From: Aurantimicrobium minutum
GTDB taxonomy: Bacteria > Actinomycetota > Actinomycetes > Actinomycetales > Microbacteriaceae
Assembly: GCF_002355535.1 (NCBI RefSeq)
Contig: NZ_AP017457.1
Location: 1,240,001-1,304,000, forward strand
Reading direction: 5' to 3'
Length of the DNA stretch: 64,000 nt
Shown here piece by piece: positions 1-9,851 of the stretch. The first letter of the stretch is position 1; each line of letters starts with the position of its first letter. The notes below the pieces were generated by a model. The model saw only the letters and a program-made list of their open reading frames with translations. It did not search any database and was not told the DNA's origin. Position numbers and translations under genes: made by a program.

Positions 1-1133
1 TTACACACCGAAATGGTGCGGGCACCCTGTTCGCGGGCATATTTGACCGCCATCAGGGTGTCCATGGTTTCACCAGACTGGCTAATCGAAATGATGAGCG
101 TCTCTGGGGTGATCACGGGGTCGCGGTAACGGAACTCATGGGAGAGCTGAACTTCGACCGGAATGCGTGCCCACTGCTCGATGGCATAAGCGCCGACCAT
201 ACCGGCATAAGAAGCAGTGCCACAGGCAACCAGAATGATGCGGTTGATGCCGTTCAAGACATCATCACCGAGTTCGGTGAGCTCGGGAACCTCAACGAGT
301 CCGTCCACGACGCGTCCGCGAACGGTGTTCGCTACCGCGTCGGGGTTCTCGGTGATTTCTTTAGCCATGAAGGACGACCAGCCACCCTTATCGGAAGCCG
401 AGGCATCCCAGGCAATCTCGTACTCTTCGATCGCAACAGGGTTACCGTCGAAGTCGATGACCTCCACAGCGTGGGGGGTAATTCTGACAACCTGGTTCTG
501 ACCGACCGCGGCAGCGCGATGGGTGTATTCAACGAAGGCAGCCACGTCAGAGCCAAGGAAGTTTTCTCCCTCACCCAACCCAATCACCAGAGGTGAGTTG
601 TGGCGGGCAGCAACAATCTGGTGCGGAGCATCAGTGTGCACAGCCAGCAGAGTAAATGCACCCTCGAGACGGTTGACTACCAAGCGCATAGCTTCGCGCA
701 AGTCACCCACCTCGCGGTAAACATCTCCGAGCAAAACAGCCGCAACAGCGGTGTCAGTTTCTGAGACAAACTCATAGCCCTTAGCCAGGAGCTCGACTTT
801 GATCTCAGCAAAGTTTTCAATGATGCCGTTGTGAATGAGGGCAAGGTTGCCACCGTCACCTAGGTGTGGGTGTGCGTTTATATCGGTGGGTCCACCGTGG
901 GTCGCCCAGCGGGTGTGACCAATACCGGTGTGGCCAGGTGAGACAGGGCTGGTTTCTAACAGGTCAACCAGTGCCTGCAGCTTTCCTGCCTTCTTAGCCG
1001 TTTCGATTGCCCCCGATTCGGTGAGCACAGCAATACCGGCAGAGTCATATCCGCGGTACTCCTGACGCTTCAGACCGCCCAAAAGAACGGCAAGAGTGTC
1101 TTGCTGACCGACGTAACCCACGATTCCACACAT
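1..1133 (-). CDS. glmS: glutamine--fructose-6-phosphate aminotransferase (partial, C-terminus off window)
   Basis: This enzyme makes glucosamine-6-phosphate from fructose-6-phosphate and glutamine, the first committed step to UDP-GlcNAc and peptidoglycan. Reading the minus strand from an ATG at 1133 gives [20 protein letters not shown], the classic N-terminal glutamine amidotransferase start in which Cys2 becomes the catalytic nucleophile. [14 protein letters not shown] follows, another family signature. About 377 codons are present before the left edge, so the glutaminase domain and the first sugar-isomerase (SIS) part are here and the rest is missing; the family is usually about 610 residues. 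It is divergent from coaA. GlmM, which uses its product, is encoded 1 kb away. Confidence 0.95.
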   Translation of the reverse strand, partial: MCGIVGYVGQQDTLAVLLGGLKRQEYRGYDSAGIAVLTESGAIETAKKAGKLQALVDLLETSPVSPGHTGIGHTRWATHGGPTDINAHPHLGDGGNLALIHNGIIENFAEIKVELLAKGYEFVSETDTAVAAVLLGDVYREVGDLREAMRLVVNRLEGAFTLLAVHTDAPHQIVAARHNSPLVIGLGEGENFLGSDVAAFVEYTHRAAAVGQNQVVRITPHAVEVIDFDGNPVAIEEYEIAWDASASDKGGWSSFMAKEITENPDAVANTVRGRVVDGLVEVPELTELGDDVLNGINRIILVACGTASYAGMVGAYAIEQWARIPVEVQLSHEFRYRDPVITPETLIISISQSGETMDTLMAVKYAREQGARTISVC

Positions 1134-1190
1134 AAGAGTTCTAGTTTAGTTCACGAGCGGCATTTGCCTGGTTTAGGGCAGAATAGGCAG

Positions 1191-2141
1191 GTGAGGCTAG
1201 AGCACACCGGCGCAATCAATACGCACACCACTCCCTTTGTGGAAATCTCCCGGGCAGAGTGGGCAGAGTTGGCGCCCACGACCAAATCTCCCCTCACCGA
1301 AGCAGATATTGAAAGCCTGCGTGGACTGGGAGATCGCCTCGATCTCAAAGAAGTTGAAGATGTTTATCTTCCGCTGAGCAGGTTGCTCTCGATCTATGCC
1401 ACCGGGGCACGCAAACTGCACCGGGACACCACCGATTTCCTCGGCGAGCGCGCCACGACGACTCCGTTTGTCATTGGTGTGGCCGGCTCGGTCGCCGTGG
1501 GGAAATCGACGGTGGCACGCCTGCTGCAAATGCTCATGGCTCGCTGGGAGGACACTCCTCGGGTAGAACTGGTCACCACCGATGGTTTCCTTTACCCCAA
1601 TGCGGAACTGTTCCGCCGCGGCATCCTGGATCGCAAGGGTTTCCCCGAAAGCTATGACCGCCGTGCTCTGCTACGTTTTGTGAGCAAAATCAAAAGCGGT
1701 GCAGAAGAAGCCACCGCTCCGGTGTATTCCCACCTGAGCTATGACATCCTCCCAGATGAAGAGATTGTGGTGCGCCAGCCAGACGTTCTTATTGTGGAGG
1801 GCCTCAACGTATTGCAGCCTCCCACTCGAGGTGGTTTAGCGGTGAGTGACCTCTTCGACTTCACGATCTATGTTGATGCCCGCACGGCAGATATTGCCTC
1901 CTGGTATCAGGAAAGATTTCTCAGCCTGCAACGTGGAGCCTTCACTGACCCAGACTCCTACTTCCACCGCTACTCACAGCTGACCGAAGAAGAAGCTCGG
2001 GCAACAGCCCAAGATTTCTGGGAGCGCATTAACCTTCCCAACTTGGAAGAAAACATTCGCCCCACGCGCTCACGGGCAACGTTGGTGCTACGCAAGTCAG
2101 CAAACCACGCAGTCTCTACCGTCTTGCTGCGCAAGATCTAA
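1191..2141 (+). CDS. coaA: type I pantothenate kinase
   Basis: Cytosolic kinase that phosphorylates pantothenate in the first step of coenzyme A synthesis. The Walker A loop [12 protein letters not shown] lies at residues 96-107, followed by family motifs [33 protein letters not shown] and EGLNVLQ. I chose the GTG at 1191 because it gives 316 residues, the usual CoaA length, and begins just before the conserved [11 protein letters not shown] block. The frame is open back to an ATG at 1101, but that start would overlap the glmS coding start and add 30 residues not seen in the family. It is the only plus-strand gene in the first 37 kb and is divergent from glmS. Confidence 0.93.
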   Translation: MRLEHTGAINTHTTPFVEISRAEWAELAPTTKSPLTEADIESLRGLGDRLDLKEVEDVYLPLSRLLSIYATGARKLHRDTTDFLGERATTTPFVIGVAGSVAVGKSTVARLLQMLMARWEDTPRVELVTTDGFLYPNAELFRRGILDRKGFPESYDRRALLRFVSKIKSGAEEATAPVYSHLSYDILPDEEIVVRQPDVLIVEGLNVLQPPTRGGLAVSDLFDFTIYVDARTADIASWYQERFLSLQRGAFTDPDSYFHRYSQLTEEEARATAQDFWERINLPNLEENIRPTRSRATLVLRKSANHAVSTVLLRKI

Positions 2142-2158
2142 GACGAAGCGGTTGAAAG

Positions 2159-3520
2159 TTAGAGCGAAAGCTCTGCCTTGACCACATCAGCGAGGCTGTG
2201 TGCCAGGCGGTCAGCAGTTGCCTGATCGGCTGCTTCGACCATGACGCGAACCATAGGTTCGGTTCCGGAAGGGCGCAGCAAAACCCGACCGGTGTCGGCC
2301 AGCTCTGCTTCAGCAGCCTTCACTGCGTCGTCGATGACCGTGTTGCCAGCAAGAGCGCGGTGGTCAACTCCGCGCACGTTCACGAGAATCTGAGGGTAGA
2401 CAGTCATCACTGAGGCGAGGTCAGCAATGGTCTTGCCAGTGCGGGCCATTTCTGCAACGAGGTGCAAACCGGTCAAAATTCCGTCACCAGTGGTGGCGTG
2501 TTCGGTCATGATGACATGGCCAGACTGTTCGCCACCTAAGGAAGCATCGTGTTCGGCAAGGCCCTCGAGAACGTAGCGGTCTCCCACAGCAGTCTGGATG
2601 ACTTTGATGCCGTGCTTCTCCATGGCTTTGTGTAGGCCAAGGTTACTCATCACCGTGGCAACGAGGGTGTCGTTTTTGAGGTGACCACGTTCTTTCATGG
2701 ACACCGCGAGGATCGCCATGATCTGGTCGCCATCAACAACGTTGCCCTGAGCATCGACAGCCAGGCAGCGATCGGCGTCACCATCGTGTGCAATACCAAT
2801 ATCGGCACCGTGAGCAACCACGGCAGCAGCGACCACGTCAAGGTGGGTGGAGCCCACACCGTCGTTGATGTTCAATCCATCGGGGTCTGCCGCGATGACG
2901 GTGACCTTGGCACCGGCATCGGTGAAGACCTCGGGAGAGATTGCCGAAGCTGCACCGTGAGCGCAGTCCAACACCACGTGTAGACCATTGAGTTTGTTGG
3001 GCAGCGTGCCCAGCAGGTGAATAACGTAACGGTCTTCAGCATCTGCGAAGCGACGAATACGACCAACCTCACCACCGGTGGGCAGCAGGTGATCGGCGTC
3101 TAACGCAGCTTCAATGCGGTCTTCGACCTCATCAGGAAGCTTCGTTCCGCCGAAAGCAAAGAACTTGATGCCGTTATCTGGTGCGGGGTTGTGTGAGGCA
3201 GAAACCATCACACCAAAGTCCGCACCGATTGAGCTGACTAGGTAAGCAGCTGCGGGGGTTGGGATAACACCCGCATCGAGCACGTCAATACCTGAGCTCG
3301 CTAACCCGGCAGATAACGCCGCGGTGAGGAATTCACCCGAGATACGAGGGTCACGTGCAATGACCGCTGTAGCACGACGTCCCTCAGCTCGTCTGGCCTC
3401 GGCTCTGCGACCGCTGGTGAGAACCACCGCAGCCGACTGGGCCAGTGCCAAGGTTAGATCTGCCGTGAGTTCACGGTTTGCTAAGCCTCGGACACCGTCC
3501 GTGCCGAATAGACGTGCCAA
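2159..3520 (-). CDS. glmM: phosphoglucosamine mutase
   Basis: Interconverts glucosamine-6-phosphate and glucosamine-1-phosphate on the way to UDP-GlcNAc. The 453-residue protein shows the four expected landmarks: N-terminal LFGTDGVRG, the phosphoserine loop MVSASHNP (the Ser carries the catalytic phosphate), the magnesium loop DGDADR, and the phosphate-binding loop RPSGTEP near the C-terminus. The start is a TTG at 3520 (TTG GCA CGT CTA TTC); no ATG or GTG gives the conserved N-terminus. It lies 28 bp downstream of rpsI, so it is probably the last gene of an rplM-rpsI-glmM operon. Confidence 0.95.
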   Translation of the reverse strand: MARLFGTDGVRGLANRELTADLTLALAQSAAVVLTSGRRAEARRAEGRRATAVIARDPRISGEFLTAALSAGLASSGIDVLDAGVIPTPAAAYLVSSIGADFGVMVSASHNPAPDNGIKFFAFGGTKLPDEVEDRIEAALDADHLLPTGGEVGRIRRFADAEDRYVIHLLGTLPNKLNGLHVVLDCAHGAASAISPEVFTDAGAKVTVIAADPDGLNINDGVGSTHLDVVAAAVVAHGADIGIAHDGDADRCLAVDAQGNVVDGDQIMAILAVSMKERGHLKNDTLVATVMSNLGLHKAMEKHGIKVIQTAVGDRYVLEGLAEHDASLGGEQSGHVIMTEHATTGDGILTGLHLVAEMARTGKTIADLASVMTVYPQILVNVRGVDHRALAGNTVIDDAVKAAEAELADTGRVLLRPSGTEPMVRVMVEAADQATADRLAHSLADVVKAELSL

Positions 3521-3548
3521 GGGACAGTCGTTCAGTACAGAAGCGAGA

Positions 3549-4040
3549 TTAACGCTTCGAGAACTGTGAAGCCTTACGAGCCTTCTTCAGACCAGCCTTC
3601 TTGCGCTCGATGACGCGTGCGTCACGAGTCAAGAAGCCCGCCTTCTTGAGGGTCGCGCGGTTGTTGTCGCGGTCAATCTCGTTCAATGCGCGAGCAATAG
3701 CAAGACGCAGTGCGCCAGCCTGACCGGAAGGGCCACCACCGGTGATGCGTGCGACTACGTCGTATGCGCCACCAAGCTCAAGCACGGTGAAGGGGTCGTT
3801 GATGAGCTGCTGGTGCAGCTTGTTGGGGAAGTAGTTAGCAAGCTCACGGCCGTTGACCGTGATGGTGCCGGAACCGGGTACGAGGCGTACGCGAGCAATA
3901 GCCTGCTTGCGACGACCTACAGCTGCACCTGGAACGTTGAGAACTGCGCGAGGAGCCTTAGGAGCTGCTGCAACAGGAGTTTCGGTTGAGTACTCGGTGA
4001 CCTCTACGGCCTCGGTCTCGATTTCTGCGTTGTCCGCCAT
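3549..4040 (-). CDS. rpsI: 30S ribosomal protein S9
   Basis: Small-subunit protein whose C-terminal tail reaches the decoding P site. The S9 core begins near residue 40 ([15 protein letters not shown]), with the signature [19 protein letters not shown] in the middle and a basic tail ending SQFSKR. The first 40 residues are an acidic, Ala-rich extension typical of actinobacterial S9 proteins. It follows rplM by about 35 bp, the normal pairing. Confidence 0.97.
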   Translation of the reverse strand: MADNAEIETEAVEVTEYSTETPVAAAPKAPRAVLNVPGAAVGRRKQAIARVRLVPGSGTITVNGRELANYFPNKLHQQLINDPFTVLELGGAYDVVARITGGGPSGQAGALRLAIARALNEIDRDNNRATLKKAGFLTRDARVIERKKAGLKKARKASQFSKR

Positions 4041-4075
4041 GATTTTTCTAATCCTTTATCTAAATCTTCGAGGCT

Positions 4076-4522
4076 CTACTGAGCTACCTGAGTGAGGGTG
4101 TATACCTTGGGCTGCTGTGCAGCGTGAGGGTGCTCTGCGCCACGGTAGACCTTGAGCTTGCGGAACTGGTCACGTCCCAAAGAAGTCTTGGGGAGCATGC
4201 CACGGATAGCCTTCTCGACTGCGCGCTCAGGGTTCTTCTCGAGCAGATCGGTGTAGGTAGTAGCGGTCAAACCACCTGGGTAACCAGAGTGGCGGTAAGC
4301 CTTCTTCTGTGCAGCCTTGTTGCCGGTGAGGACAACCTTGTCTGCGTTGATGATGATGACGAAGTCACCCATGTCCATGTGAGGAGTGTAGGTGGGCTTG
4401 TTCTTGCCACGCAGGATGGTTGCTGCGTGAGAGGCGAGGCGTCCAAGAACAACGTCGGTTGCGTCAATGATGACCCAGCCGCGTGTAACTTCTCCAGCCT
4501 TAGGCGTAAAGGTACGAGTCAC
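4076..4522 (-). CDS. rplM: 50S ribosomal protein L13
   Basis: Early-assembly large-subunit protein. Diagnostic blocks are [35 protein letters not shown] and YRHSGYPGG; the 148-residue length is normal. The start is a GTG at 4522 (GTG ACT CGT ACC). It heads the rplM-rpsI(-glmM) operon. The leader just upstream contains an 11-bp inverted repeat that could enclose the translation start region, described separately. Confidence 0.97.
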   Translation of the reverse strand: MTRTFTPKAGEVTRGWVIIDATDVVLGRLASHAATILRGKNKPTYTPHMDMGDFVIIINADKVVLTGNKAAQKKAYRHSGYPGGLTATTYTDLLEKNPERAVEKAIRGMLPKTSLGRDQFRKLKVYRGAEHPHAAQQPKVYTLTQVAQ

Positions 4523-4526
4523 AGTA

Positions 4527-4594
4527 ATACTGCTTTCTTGTCGAAATGAGTGGTCCGTGTATCCCGCTCAGTCGTCGCGTTCTGAAAGCAGTAT
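4527..4594 (-). promoter_or_regulatory. rplM leader with 11-bp inverted repeat
   Basis: On the plus strand ATACTGCTTTC (4527-4537) and GAAAGCAGTAT (4584-4594) are perfect reverse complements separated by 46 bases. The proximal arm ends five bases before the GTG start of rplM and covers the AAGAAAGC stretch that would serve as its ribosome binding region. The structure could mask translation initiation, as expected for autogenous control by L13. The pairing is seen directly; the role is inferred. Confidence 0.5.
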
Positions 4595-4640
4595 CTCGCT
4601 TGCAGAACCCGTCAGTCGAGGGCTCAACTTCGGCGGCCTG

Positions 4641-4669
4641 TCCATAGAGAACAAGCACCAAGGGTCTAA
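4641..4669 (-). promoter_or_regulatory. possible promoter of rplM-rpsI
   Basis: On the minus strand TTAGAC (4664-4669) is followed after exactly 17 bases by TATGGA (4641-4646). This fits a sigma-70-like promoter about 120 bp before rplM, at the 3' edge of truA. The match is moderate and untested. Confidence 0.35.
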
Positions 4670-4670
4670 T

Positions 4671-5663
4671 TTACGCTATGGGAGCGTCGTCGGTCAATTC
4701 GCGACGGCTGCGGGTAAGGTCTGCCCGCTGGCCCACCTCATCATCTGGGGGATAAATAATCTGGGTCAAGGTCAAACCGTGAGCAGGCATGACCTTAAAC
4801 ACGCTCGTGCGATCACCCTTATCGCGCAAATCCTCGATGGCATCAAGAGAGTGTGTCCCCGACCCTGCCGCCACACACGCCCCGACGAGGGACCTCACCA
4901 TGGAGTGACAGAACGCATCTGCTTGCAACTGTGCCACGATCACACCATGCTCATCGCGTTCCCAATGGAACTCCTGCAATTCACGAATCGTGGTGGCGCC
5001 AGGGCGGGGGCGACAAAACGCACTGAAATTGCGCAGCCCCAGCATCATCTCGGCGGCTTCGTTCAGGGCATCCACATCAAGCGGATAGAAGTGGAAGGCT
5101 GTTCTGCGGCGGTCAATCGGATTCACGTGCTCAAGGCCATCAGCCAAACGATATTCATACCGTCTGGCCAGAGGAGAAAAGCGGGCATCAAAACCTGCAG
5201 GCGCGACCGTGACCTTATTGATCACCACATCCGCATTGCGTCCCATTGATCCGTCCACGCGGCGCATCAAGGCATGCAGCATGGAGTGGGGAACCTGCGG
5301 CAGGCCATCCACGAAGGGAATGCCGCCTTGCTCTTGGAGTTCACGGCGTTCAACTCGGGAGAAAGAGACCCGAATGAGCTGCTCGAGGGGAACATCAATG
5401 TGAGCAACCTGGCCAGCAGCATGAACACCAGCATCGGTGCGACCGGCAACCACAATGCGTGGGGAAACATCCATGCGCAACACCTGCGCAAAGGCATGCT
5501 CCATGGTTTCTTCCACCGTGCGCAAACCTGGCTGTTTAGCCCAGCCAGCAAAATCTGTGCCGTCATAGCCGAAGTCCAGGCGGAGCCGAACAACACCATC
5601 AACGGGAATGAGGTCAGAAAAGTCGTCCTCTAGGACGTCGTTCTGCGTTACTTCCTCATTCAC
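4671..5663 (-). CDS. truA: tRNA pseudouridine(38-40) synthase
   Basis: Modifies uridines 38-40 in the anticodon arm of many tRNAs. The 330-residue protein contains the TruA start RLRLDFGYDGTDFAGWAKQ and the catalytic aspartate in GRTDAGVHA, then RRYEYRL and FCHSMVRSLVG. The reading frame starts with a GTG at 5663. The first 25 or so residues are acidic and not part of the conserved fold, so a start slightly downstream is possible. It lies after the rplQ terminator and before rplM, the usual actinobacterial position. Confidence 0.94.
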   Translation of the reverse strand: MNEEVTQNDVLEDDFSDLIPVDGVVRLRLDFGYDGTDFAGWAKQPGLRTVEETMEHAFAQVLRMDVSPRIVVAGRTDAGVHAAGQVAHIDVPLEQLIRVSFSRVERRELQEQGGIPFVDGLPQVPHSMLHALMRRVDGSMGRNADVVINKVTVAPAGFDARFSPLARRYEYRLADGLEHVNPIDRRRTAFHFYPLDVDALNEAAEMMLGLRNFSAFCRPRPGATTIRELQEFHWERDEHGVIVAQLQADAFCHSMVRSLVGACVAAGSGTHSLDAIEDLRDKGDRTSVFKVMPAHGLTLTQIIYPPDDEVGQRADLTRSRRELTDDAPIA

Positions 5664-5701
5664 GTCTATGAGTCTAAAGTCTTCAACACAGCAGAGTTAA
5701 C

Positions 5702-5738
5702 GTTCGAAGCCCCGGCGATCAACACCGGGGCTTCGAAC
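5702..5738 (-). terminator. hairpin terminator after rplQ
   Basis: GTTCGAAGCCCCGG (5702-5715) pairs perfectly with CCGGGGCTTCGAAC (5725-5738) around a 9-base loop, 16 bp downstream of the rplQ stop codon. The T-run after the stem on the minus strand is weak. Confidence 0.75.
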
Positions 5739-5754
5739 ATGTTCTGTGTGAAGA

Positions 5755-6357
5755 CTACTTAGCTTCCTCTTCAGGAGCCTCGTCAGCTGCAGGAGCTTCC
5801 TCTGCGGCAGGTGCTTCTTCAACAACCTCTGCAACGGTCTCTTCAACAACGGTTTCAACTTCTGCTTCACCGGCAGTGTCAACTGCGACCTCTTCGGTCA
5901 CCTCGTCAACAACAACCTCTTCAACAACCTCAGCTGCAGGAGCTGCTGCCTTAGGAGCCTCAGCCTTAGCAGGCTTTGCCTTGGCAGGCTTCTTGTTGAC
6001 TGGCTCGAGCACGAGCTCGATCTGTGCCAGAGGAGCGTTGTCACCCTTGCGGTAACCGAGCTTGGTGATGCGGGTGTAACCGCCCTCACGCTCAGCAACC
6101 AGTGGAGCGATTTCAGCGAAAAGGATGTGAACAGCTTCCTTGTTACGCAAGATCGACAGCGCGCGGCGACGTGCGTGAAGGTCTCCACGCTTTGCAAACG
6201 TGATGAGACGCTCAGCCACGGGACGCAGGCGCTTGGCCTTGGTCTCGGTGGTCTTGATCGACTTGTGGGTGAACAAGGAAACGGACATGTTCGCGAGCAT
6301 CAAGCGCTCGTGTGCAGGACCGCCTCCGAGGCGTGGACCCTTAGTTGGGGTTGGCAT
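5755..6357 (-). CDS. rplQ: 50S ribosomal protein L17 with long acidic C-terminal tail
   Basis: The L17 fold occupies roughly residues 1-118 ([20 protein letters not shown] start; [40 protein letters not shown]). The remaining 80 or so residues are a low-complexity tail, first Lys/Ala/Pro and then Glu/Val/Ala. L17 of most bacteria stops at about 120-130 residues. It is the last gene of the infA-rplQ cluster, 51 bp after rpoA, and is followed by a strong hairpin. Confidence 0.95.
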   Translation of the reverse strand: MPTPTKGPRLGGGPAHERLMLANMSVSLFTHKSIKTTETKAKRLRPVAERLITFAKRGDLHARRRALSILRNKEAVHILFAEIAPLVAEREGGYTRITKLGYRKGDNAPLAQIELVLEPVNKKPAKAKPAKAEAPKAAAPAAEVVEEVVVDEVTEEVAVDTAGEAEVETVVEETVAEVVEEAPAAEEAPAADEAPEEEAK

Positions 6358-6408
6358 TTTCTATATCTCCGTAAATCAATACTGTGACGTGTCTAAAAGA
6401 GACGTCGC

Positions 6409-7401
6409 TTAGATGTTCTCGTCGTCGTCGAAGCCACCGTAGAAGTGTGCTCCGTCGAATCCGGGGACAGAATCCTTGAGAGACAGACCCATCTCGATGA
6501 GCTTGTCGCGAACCTCGTCGACCGACTTCTGACCGAAGTTGCGGATGTTCATCAACTGAGTTTCAGACAGAGCTACGAGCTCAGAAACGGTGTTGATGCC
6601 TTCGCGCTTGAGGCAGTTGTAGGAACGAACAGAGAGGTCGAGGTCTTCAACAGGAATCGACAGCTCAGAGCTGAGGACTGCGTCTACTGGTGCAGGACCG
6701 ATCTCGATACCTTCAGCAGCAGTGTTGAGCTCGCGTGCCAGACCGAACAGCTCGGTCAGGGTACGACCAGCAGAAGCCATAGCGTCACGAGGAGTGATAG
6801 CTGGCTTGGTCTCCACGTCAACAACCAGACGGTCGAAGTCAGTGCGCTCACCGGCACGAGTTGCCTCGACGCGGTAGGTCACCTTGAGTACGGGAGAGTA
6901 GATCGAGTCAACAGGAATCTGACCTGCCTCGGAGAACTCTGAACGGTTCTGAGCGCTGGAGACGTATCCACGTCCACGCTCAATGGTCAGTTCGAGTTCG
7001 AACTTTGCCTTGTCGTTAAGGGTTGCGATCACGAGCTCAGGGTTGTGGATCTCAACACCAGCAGGTGCGGAGATGTCTGCAGCGGTGACAACACCAGAAC
7101 CCTGCTTACGCAAGTAAGCGGTAATGGGCTCGTCGTGCTCGCTGGAAACAACCAGAGACTTGATGTTCAGGATGATTTCAGTTGCGTCTTCTTTAACACC
7201 GGGGATGGTGGAGAACTCGTGGAGTACGCCATCAAGACGGATGCTGGTTACTGCTGCACCAGGAATGCTGGAGAGCAGGGTACGACGTAAAGAGTTACCG
7301 AGGGTGTAACCGAAACCTGGTTCAAGCGGTTCAATGATGAAACGTGAACGGTATTCGGAGATGTTCTCTTCGGAAAGCGTGGGGCGCTGTGCAATGAGCA
7401 C
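6409..7401 (-). CDS. rpoA: DNA-directed RNA polymerase subunit alpha
   Basis: Scaffold subunit for polymerase assembly and contact point for activators and UP elements. The N-terminal domain has [30 protein letters not shown] split over residues 22-52; the C-terminal domain has [19 protein letters not shown] and [15 protein letters not shown]. It ends in an acidic DDDENI tail. The start is GTG at 7401 with GAAAGGAA six bases upstream. Length 330 is normal for actinobacteria. Confidence 0.97.
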   Translation of the reverse strand: MLIAQRPTLSEENISEYRSRFIIEPLEPGFGYTLGNSLRRTLLSSIPGAAVTSIRLDGVLHEFSTIPGVKEDATEIILNIKSLVVSSEHDEPITAYLRKQGSGVVTAADISAPAGVEIHNPELVIATLNDKAKFELELTIERGRGYVSSAQNRSEFSEAGQIPVDSIYSPVLKVTYRVEATRAGERTDFDRLVVDVETKPAITPRDAMASAGRTLTELFGLARELNTAAEGIEIGPAPVDAVLSSELSIPVEDLDLSVRSYNCLKREGINTVSELVALSETQLMNIRNFGQKSVDEVRDKLIEMGLSLKDSVPGFDGAHFYGGFDDDENI

Positions 7402-7482
7402 TATGTATTCCTTTCGGCTAAGTGTCCGATATATGACACTTGCGTGAGCGATGAATTATTGAGTTATGAAAGAGGGGGAAAA

Positions 7483-7881
7483 CTAAACGCGACGACGCTT
7501 AGGTGGACGGCATCCGTTGTGAGCCTGTGGGGTCACATCGGAGATCGATCCAACCTCGAGGCCTGCGGCCTGAAGCGAACGGATTGCGGTTTCACGTCCA
7601 GAGCCGGGGCCCTTGACGAAGACGTCTACCTTCTTCATGCCGTGCTCTTGTGCCTGGCGTGCTGCAGACTCTGCTGCAAGCTGAGCGGCAAACGGGGTTG
7701 ACTTACGTGAACCCTTGAAGCCAACTCCACCGGACGATGCCCAGCTGATTACGGCACCAGTGGTGTCAGTGATTGACACGATGGTGTTGTTGAACGTGCT
7801 CTTGATGTGAGCCTGGCCCACAGCTACGTTCTTCTTGTCCTTTTTGCGCGGCTTGCGAACTGCCGACTTAGGTGCTGCCAT
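7483..7881 (-). CDS. rpsK: 30S ribosomal protein S11
   Basis: Platform protein of the small subunit. Recognised by [34 protein letters not shown] and the C-terminus [18 protein letters not shown]. The basic N-terminus ([11 protein letters not shown]) and 132-residue length are typical. It lies between rpsM and rpoA. Confidence 0.97.
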   Translation of the reverse strand: MAAPKSAVRKPRKKDKKNVAVGQAHIKSTFNNTIVSITDTTGAVISWASSGGVGFKGSRKSTPFAAQLAAESAARQAQEHGMKKVDVFVKGPGSGRETAIRSLQAAGLEVGSISDVTPQAHNGCRPPKRRRV

Positions 7882-7925
7882 GATTTCTCCTAAAACCTTA
7901 TGGGGCTAGTACCCGCCTACGCGGA

Positions 7926-8300
7926 TTACTTAGCCTTCTTCTTGCCGGCGACGGTACGCTTTGGTCCCTTGCGGGTACGAGCGTTGGTCTTGGTGCGCTG
8001 ACCGCGAACCGGCAGACCCTTACGGTGGCGAAGACCTTCGTAGCTACCGATCTCAACCTTGCGGCGGATGTCAGCCTGAACTTCACGGCGGAGGTCACCC
8101 TCTACGCGGAAGTTGCCTTCGATGTAGTCACGCAGAGCGACCAGCTGGTCGTCGGTGAGGTCCTTGACGCGGATGTCTCCGCTGATTTTGGTGTCGGCGA
8201 GAGTCTTAAGAGCTCGCGTACGGCCAACACCGTAGATGTATGTCAGTGCAACTTCCACGCGCTTTTCGCGTGGAATGTCTACTCCGGCAAGACGTGCCAT
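7926..8300 (-). CDS. rpsM: 30S ribosomal protein S13
   Basis: Head protein that contacts P-site tRNA and L5. The start at 8300 gives [19 protein letters not shown] and 124 residues, the family length, and AAGGAG sits eight bases before this ATG. The frame is open further upstream to 8543, but that extension has no family resemblance and would overlap rpmJ. Key blocks are [11 protein letters not shown] and [20 protein letters not shown]. Confidence 0.96.
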   Translation of the reverse strand: MARLAGVDIPREKRVEVALTYIYGVGRTRALKTLADTKISGDIRVKDLTDDQLVALRDYIEGNFRVEGDLRREVQADIRRKVEIGSYEGLRHRKGLPVRGQRTKTNARTRKGPKRTVAGKKKAK

Positions 8301-8467
8301 GGTGGCATCTCCTTGTGTGTAGTGGAGGTGTGGAGCATTCCCGGTGCCACGGCCTCCAACCGTAGGTGTCCTCTCAATTTCTTGAGATTCATGGGAGTGC
8401 TTTTTTTCAGTTGTTGCGGTGAAACCGCGTCTCTCACTCTTGCGAGTGAAAATCTGTGGGGGTGTTA
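8301..8467 (-). other. rpmJ-rpsM spacer with small hairpins
   Basis: This 167-bp spacer is longer than the others in the cluster. On the minus strand it contains CACTCGCAAGAGTG, GCGGTTTCACCGC and CTCAAGAAATTGAG, three small stem-loops in a row before the rpsM ribosome binding site. They may tune rpsM expression. No open reading frame or RNA gene is recognised. Confidence 0.4.
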
Positions 8468-8581
8468 CTAGCCCTGGCGCTGCTTGTGACGTGGGTTTTC
8501 GCAGATCACCATGACGTTTCCGTGGCGGCGAATAACCTTGCACTTGTCGCAGATGGGCTTAACGCTGGGGTTAACCTTCAT
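8468..8581 (-). CDS. rpmJ: 50S ribosomal protein L36
   Basis: A 37-residue protein. The minus strand reads [20 protein letters not shown] and ends [11 protein letters not shown]. Cys11, Cys14, Cys27 and His32 form the zinc-binding set, so this is the zinc-ribbon type rather than the cysteine-free form. It sits between infA and rpsM, its standard place. Confidence 0.95.
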   Translation of the reverse strand: MKVNPSVKPICDKCKVIRRHGNVMVICENPRHKQRQG

Positions 8582-8641
8582 TTTTCTTACCTATTTCGCT
8601 GTCTTCGTACCTGCAGGCAGGCCGTTACTTCTCAGGAATCC

Positions 8642-8863
8642 TTATTTGTAGCGGTAAACGATACGGCCACGAGTGAGGTCGTATGGGCTCAGCTCTACGA
8701 TGACCTTGTCCTCGGGGAGGATTCGGATGTAGTGCTGGCGCATCTTGCCCGAAATGTGGGCAAGTACCTTGTGTCCGTTGGTTAGCTCAACGCGGAACAT
8801 GGCATTTGGCAACGCTTCTGTGATCGTTCCTTCGATCTCAATGACGCCGTCTTTTTTCGCCAT
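8642..8863 (-). CDS. infA: translation initiation factor IF-1
   Basis: Single S1-fold protein that binds the 30S A site during initiation. The 73-residue sequence begins [20 protein letters not shown] and contains [20 protein letters not shown] and the end [13 protein letters not shown], which is almost invariant. It is the first gene after a 134-bp gap holding a plausible promoter, so it likely starts the infA-rpmJ-rpsM-rpsK-rpoA-rplQ transcript. Confidence 0.97.
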   Translation of the reverse strand: MAKKDGVIEIEGTITEALPNAMFRVELTNGHKVLAHISGKMRQHYIRILPEDKVIVELSPYDLTRGRIVYRYK

Positions 8864-8960
8864 ATACTCACTTATCGCTTAATTGGGGATTACTGGTCTT
8901 GCGGTTGCAATATGGTTTCTGACGACACGCCAAAGGCATGGCAACAGACACCAAAGTACA

Positions 8961-8990
8961 AGCTTATGCGATATCCGGGCAGAAAGCCAA
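8961..8990 (-). promoter_or_regulatory. promoter of the infA operon
   Basis: The minus strand has TTGGCT (8985-8990), an 18-base spacer and TAAGCT (8961-8966), about 100 bp before infA. The same TAAGCT -10 element is seen before rpsL. Confidence 0.55.
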
Positions 8991-8997
8991 CTCGGAT

Positions 8998-9843
8998 TTA
9001 GGCTATCGGGGTTGGAACAACACCGAAGGGCGCTAAACCTGCTGCCCCTCCATCATGCGCGGTGAGAACCCAGATGCCATCCTTGTGCACAGCAACCGAG
9101 TGTTCCCAGTGCGAGGCCATGCCTCCGTCTTCGGTGATGACGGTCCAGTCATCCTCGGCAACGTAGGTGTCAATCTTGCCGGTGACCACCATGGGTTCGA
9201 TAGCAACAACCAAACCCGGCTTAACTTCTGGCCCTTTTTGCTTCACGCGGTAGTTGAACACTGGAGGCGCTTCATGCATGTCGCGGCCGATACCGTGTCC
9301 AATGTAATCGGTGAGGATGCCGTAGCGGTGGCCAACCTTCATACCCTCAAGTTCGATATAGCCCTGGATGGCATCTCCCACCTCATTAAGGTGCTTAGCC
9401 TTGGCCAACCGAGCAATACCTGCCCAAAGTGATCCCTCAGTGATACGGGAGAGCTGTTCGCGCTCGGCAACAACCTCAGGACGGCTGGGGTCAGGAACAA
9501 CCACGGTAATAGCGGAGTCGCCATTCCATTCTTGATACTGCGCACCGGCATCGATGGAGACGATATCTCCGGGTTCAAGGATGCGACCACCTGGGATGCC
9601 GTGAACGACTTCGTCGTTCACCGAGGCACACACGGTGTGACGATATCCAGGAACTAACTTGAAGTTGGGTTCGCCGCCACGGTCACGAATCGCTTTCTCG
9701 GCTGCGGCATCAATTTCGAGTGTGGAGACTCCAGCACGAATGAGAGGACGTGCAGCATCGAGCGCGGCAGCGGTGATGAGTCCAGGTTCAACCATGAGCC
9801 TCAGCTGTGCTGGGGACTTATAAATGTTGGTGCGGAAACCCAT
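8998..9843 (-). CDS. map: type I methionine aminopeptidase
   Basis: Removes the N-terminal methionine from new proteins. The metal ligands of the pita-bread fold can be read in order: SIDAGAQYQEWNGDSAI (two Asp), GHGIGRDMHEAP (His), AIEPMV (Glu) and WEHSV (Glu). The substrate-side His is in RHTVCASVNDEVVHG. Length 281 is normal. It follows adk closely in the usual secY-adk-map order. Confidence 0.96.
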   Translation of the reverse strand: MGFRTNIYKSPAQLRLMVEPGLITAAALDAARPLIRAGVSTLEIDAAAEKAIRDRGGEPNFKLVPGYRHTVCASVNDEVVHGIPGGRILEPGDIVSIDAGAQYQEWNGDSAITVVVPDPSRPEVVAEREQLSRITEGSLWAGIARLAKAKHLNEVGDAIQGYIELEGMKVGHRYGILTDYIGHGIGRDMHEAPPVFNYRVKQKGPEVKPGLVVAIEPMVVTGKIDTYVAEDDWTVITEDGGMASHWEHSVAVHKDGIWVLTAHDGGAAGLAPFGVVPTPIA

Positions 9844-9851
9844 CTGAGGTT

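Noticed and set aside
4467-5249. 260-residue plus-strand open frame
   Set aside because: Antisense to truA and the rplM start; no recognisable motifs and no ribosome binding site.
8301-8543. N-terminal extension of S13
   Set aside because: The frame is open but overlaps rpmJ, while AAGGAG marks the start at 8300 that matches the family.
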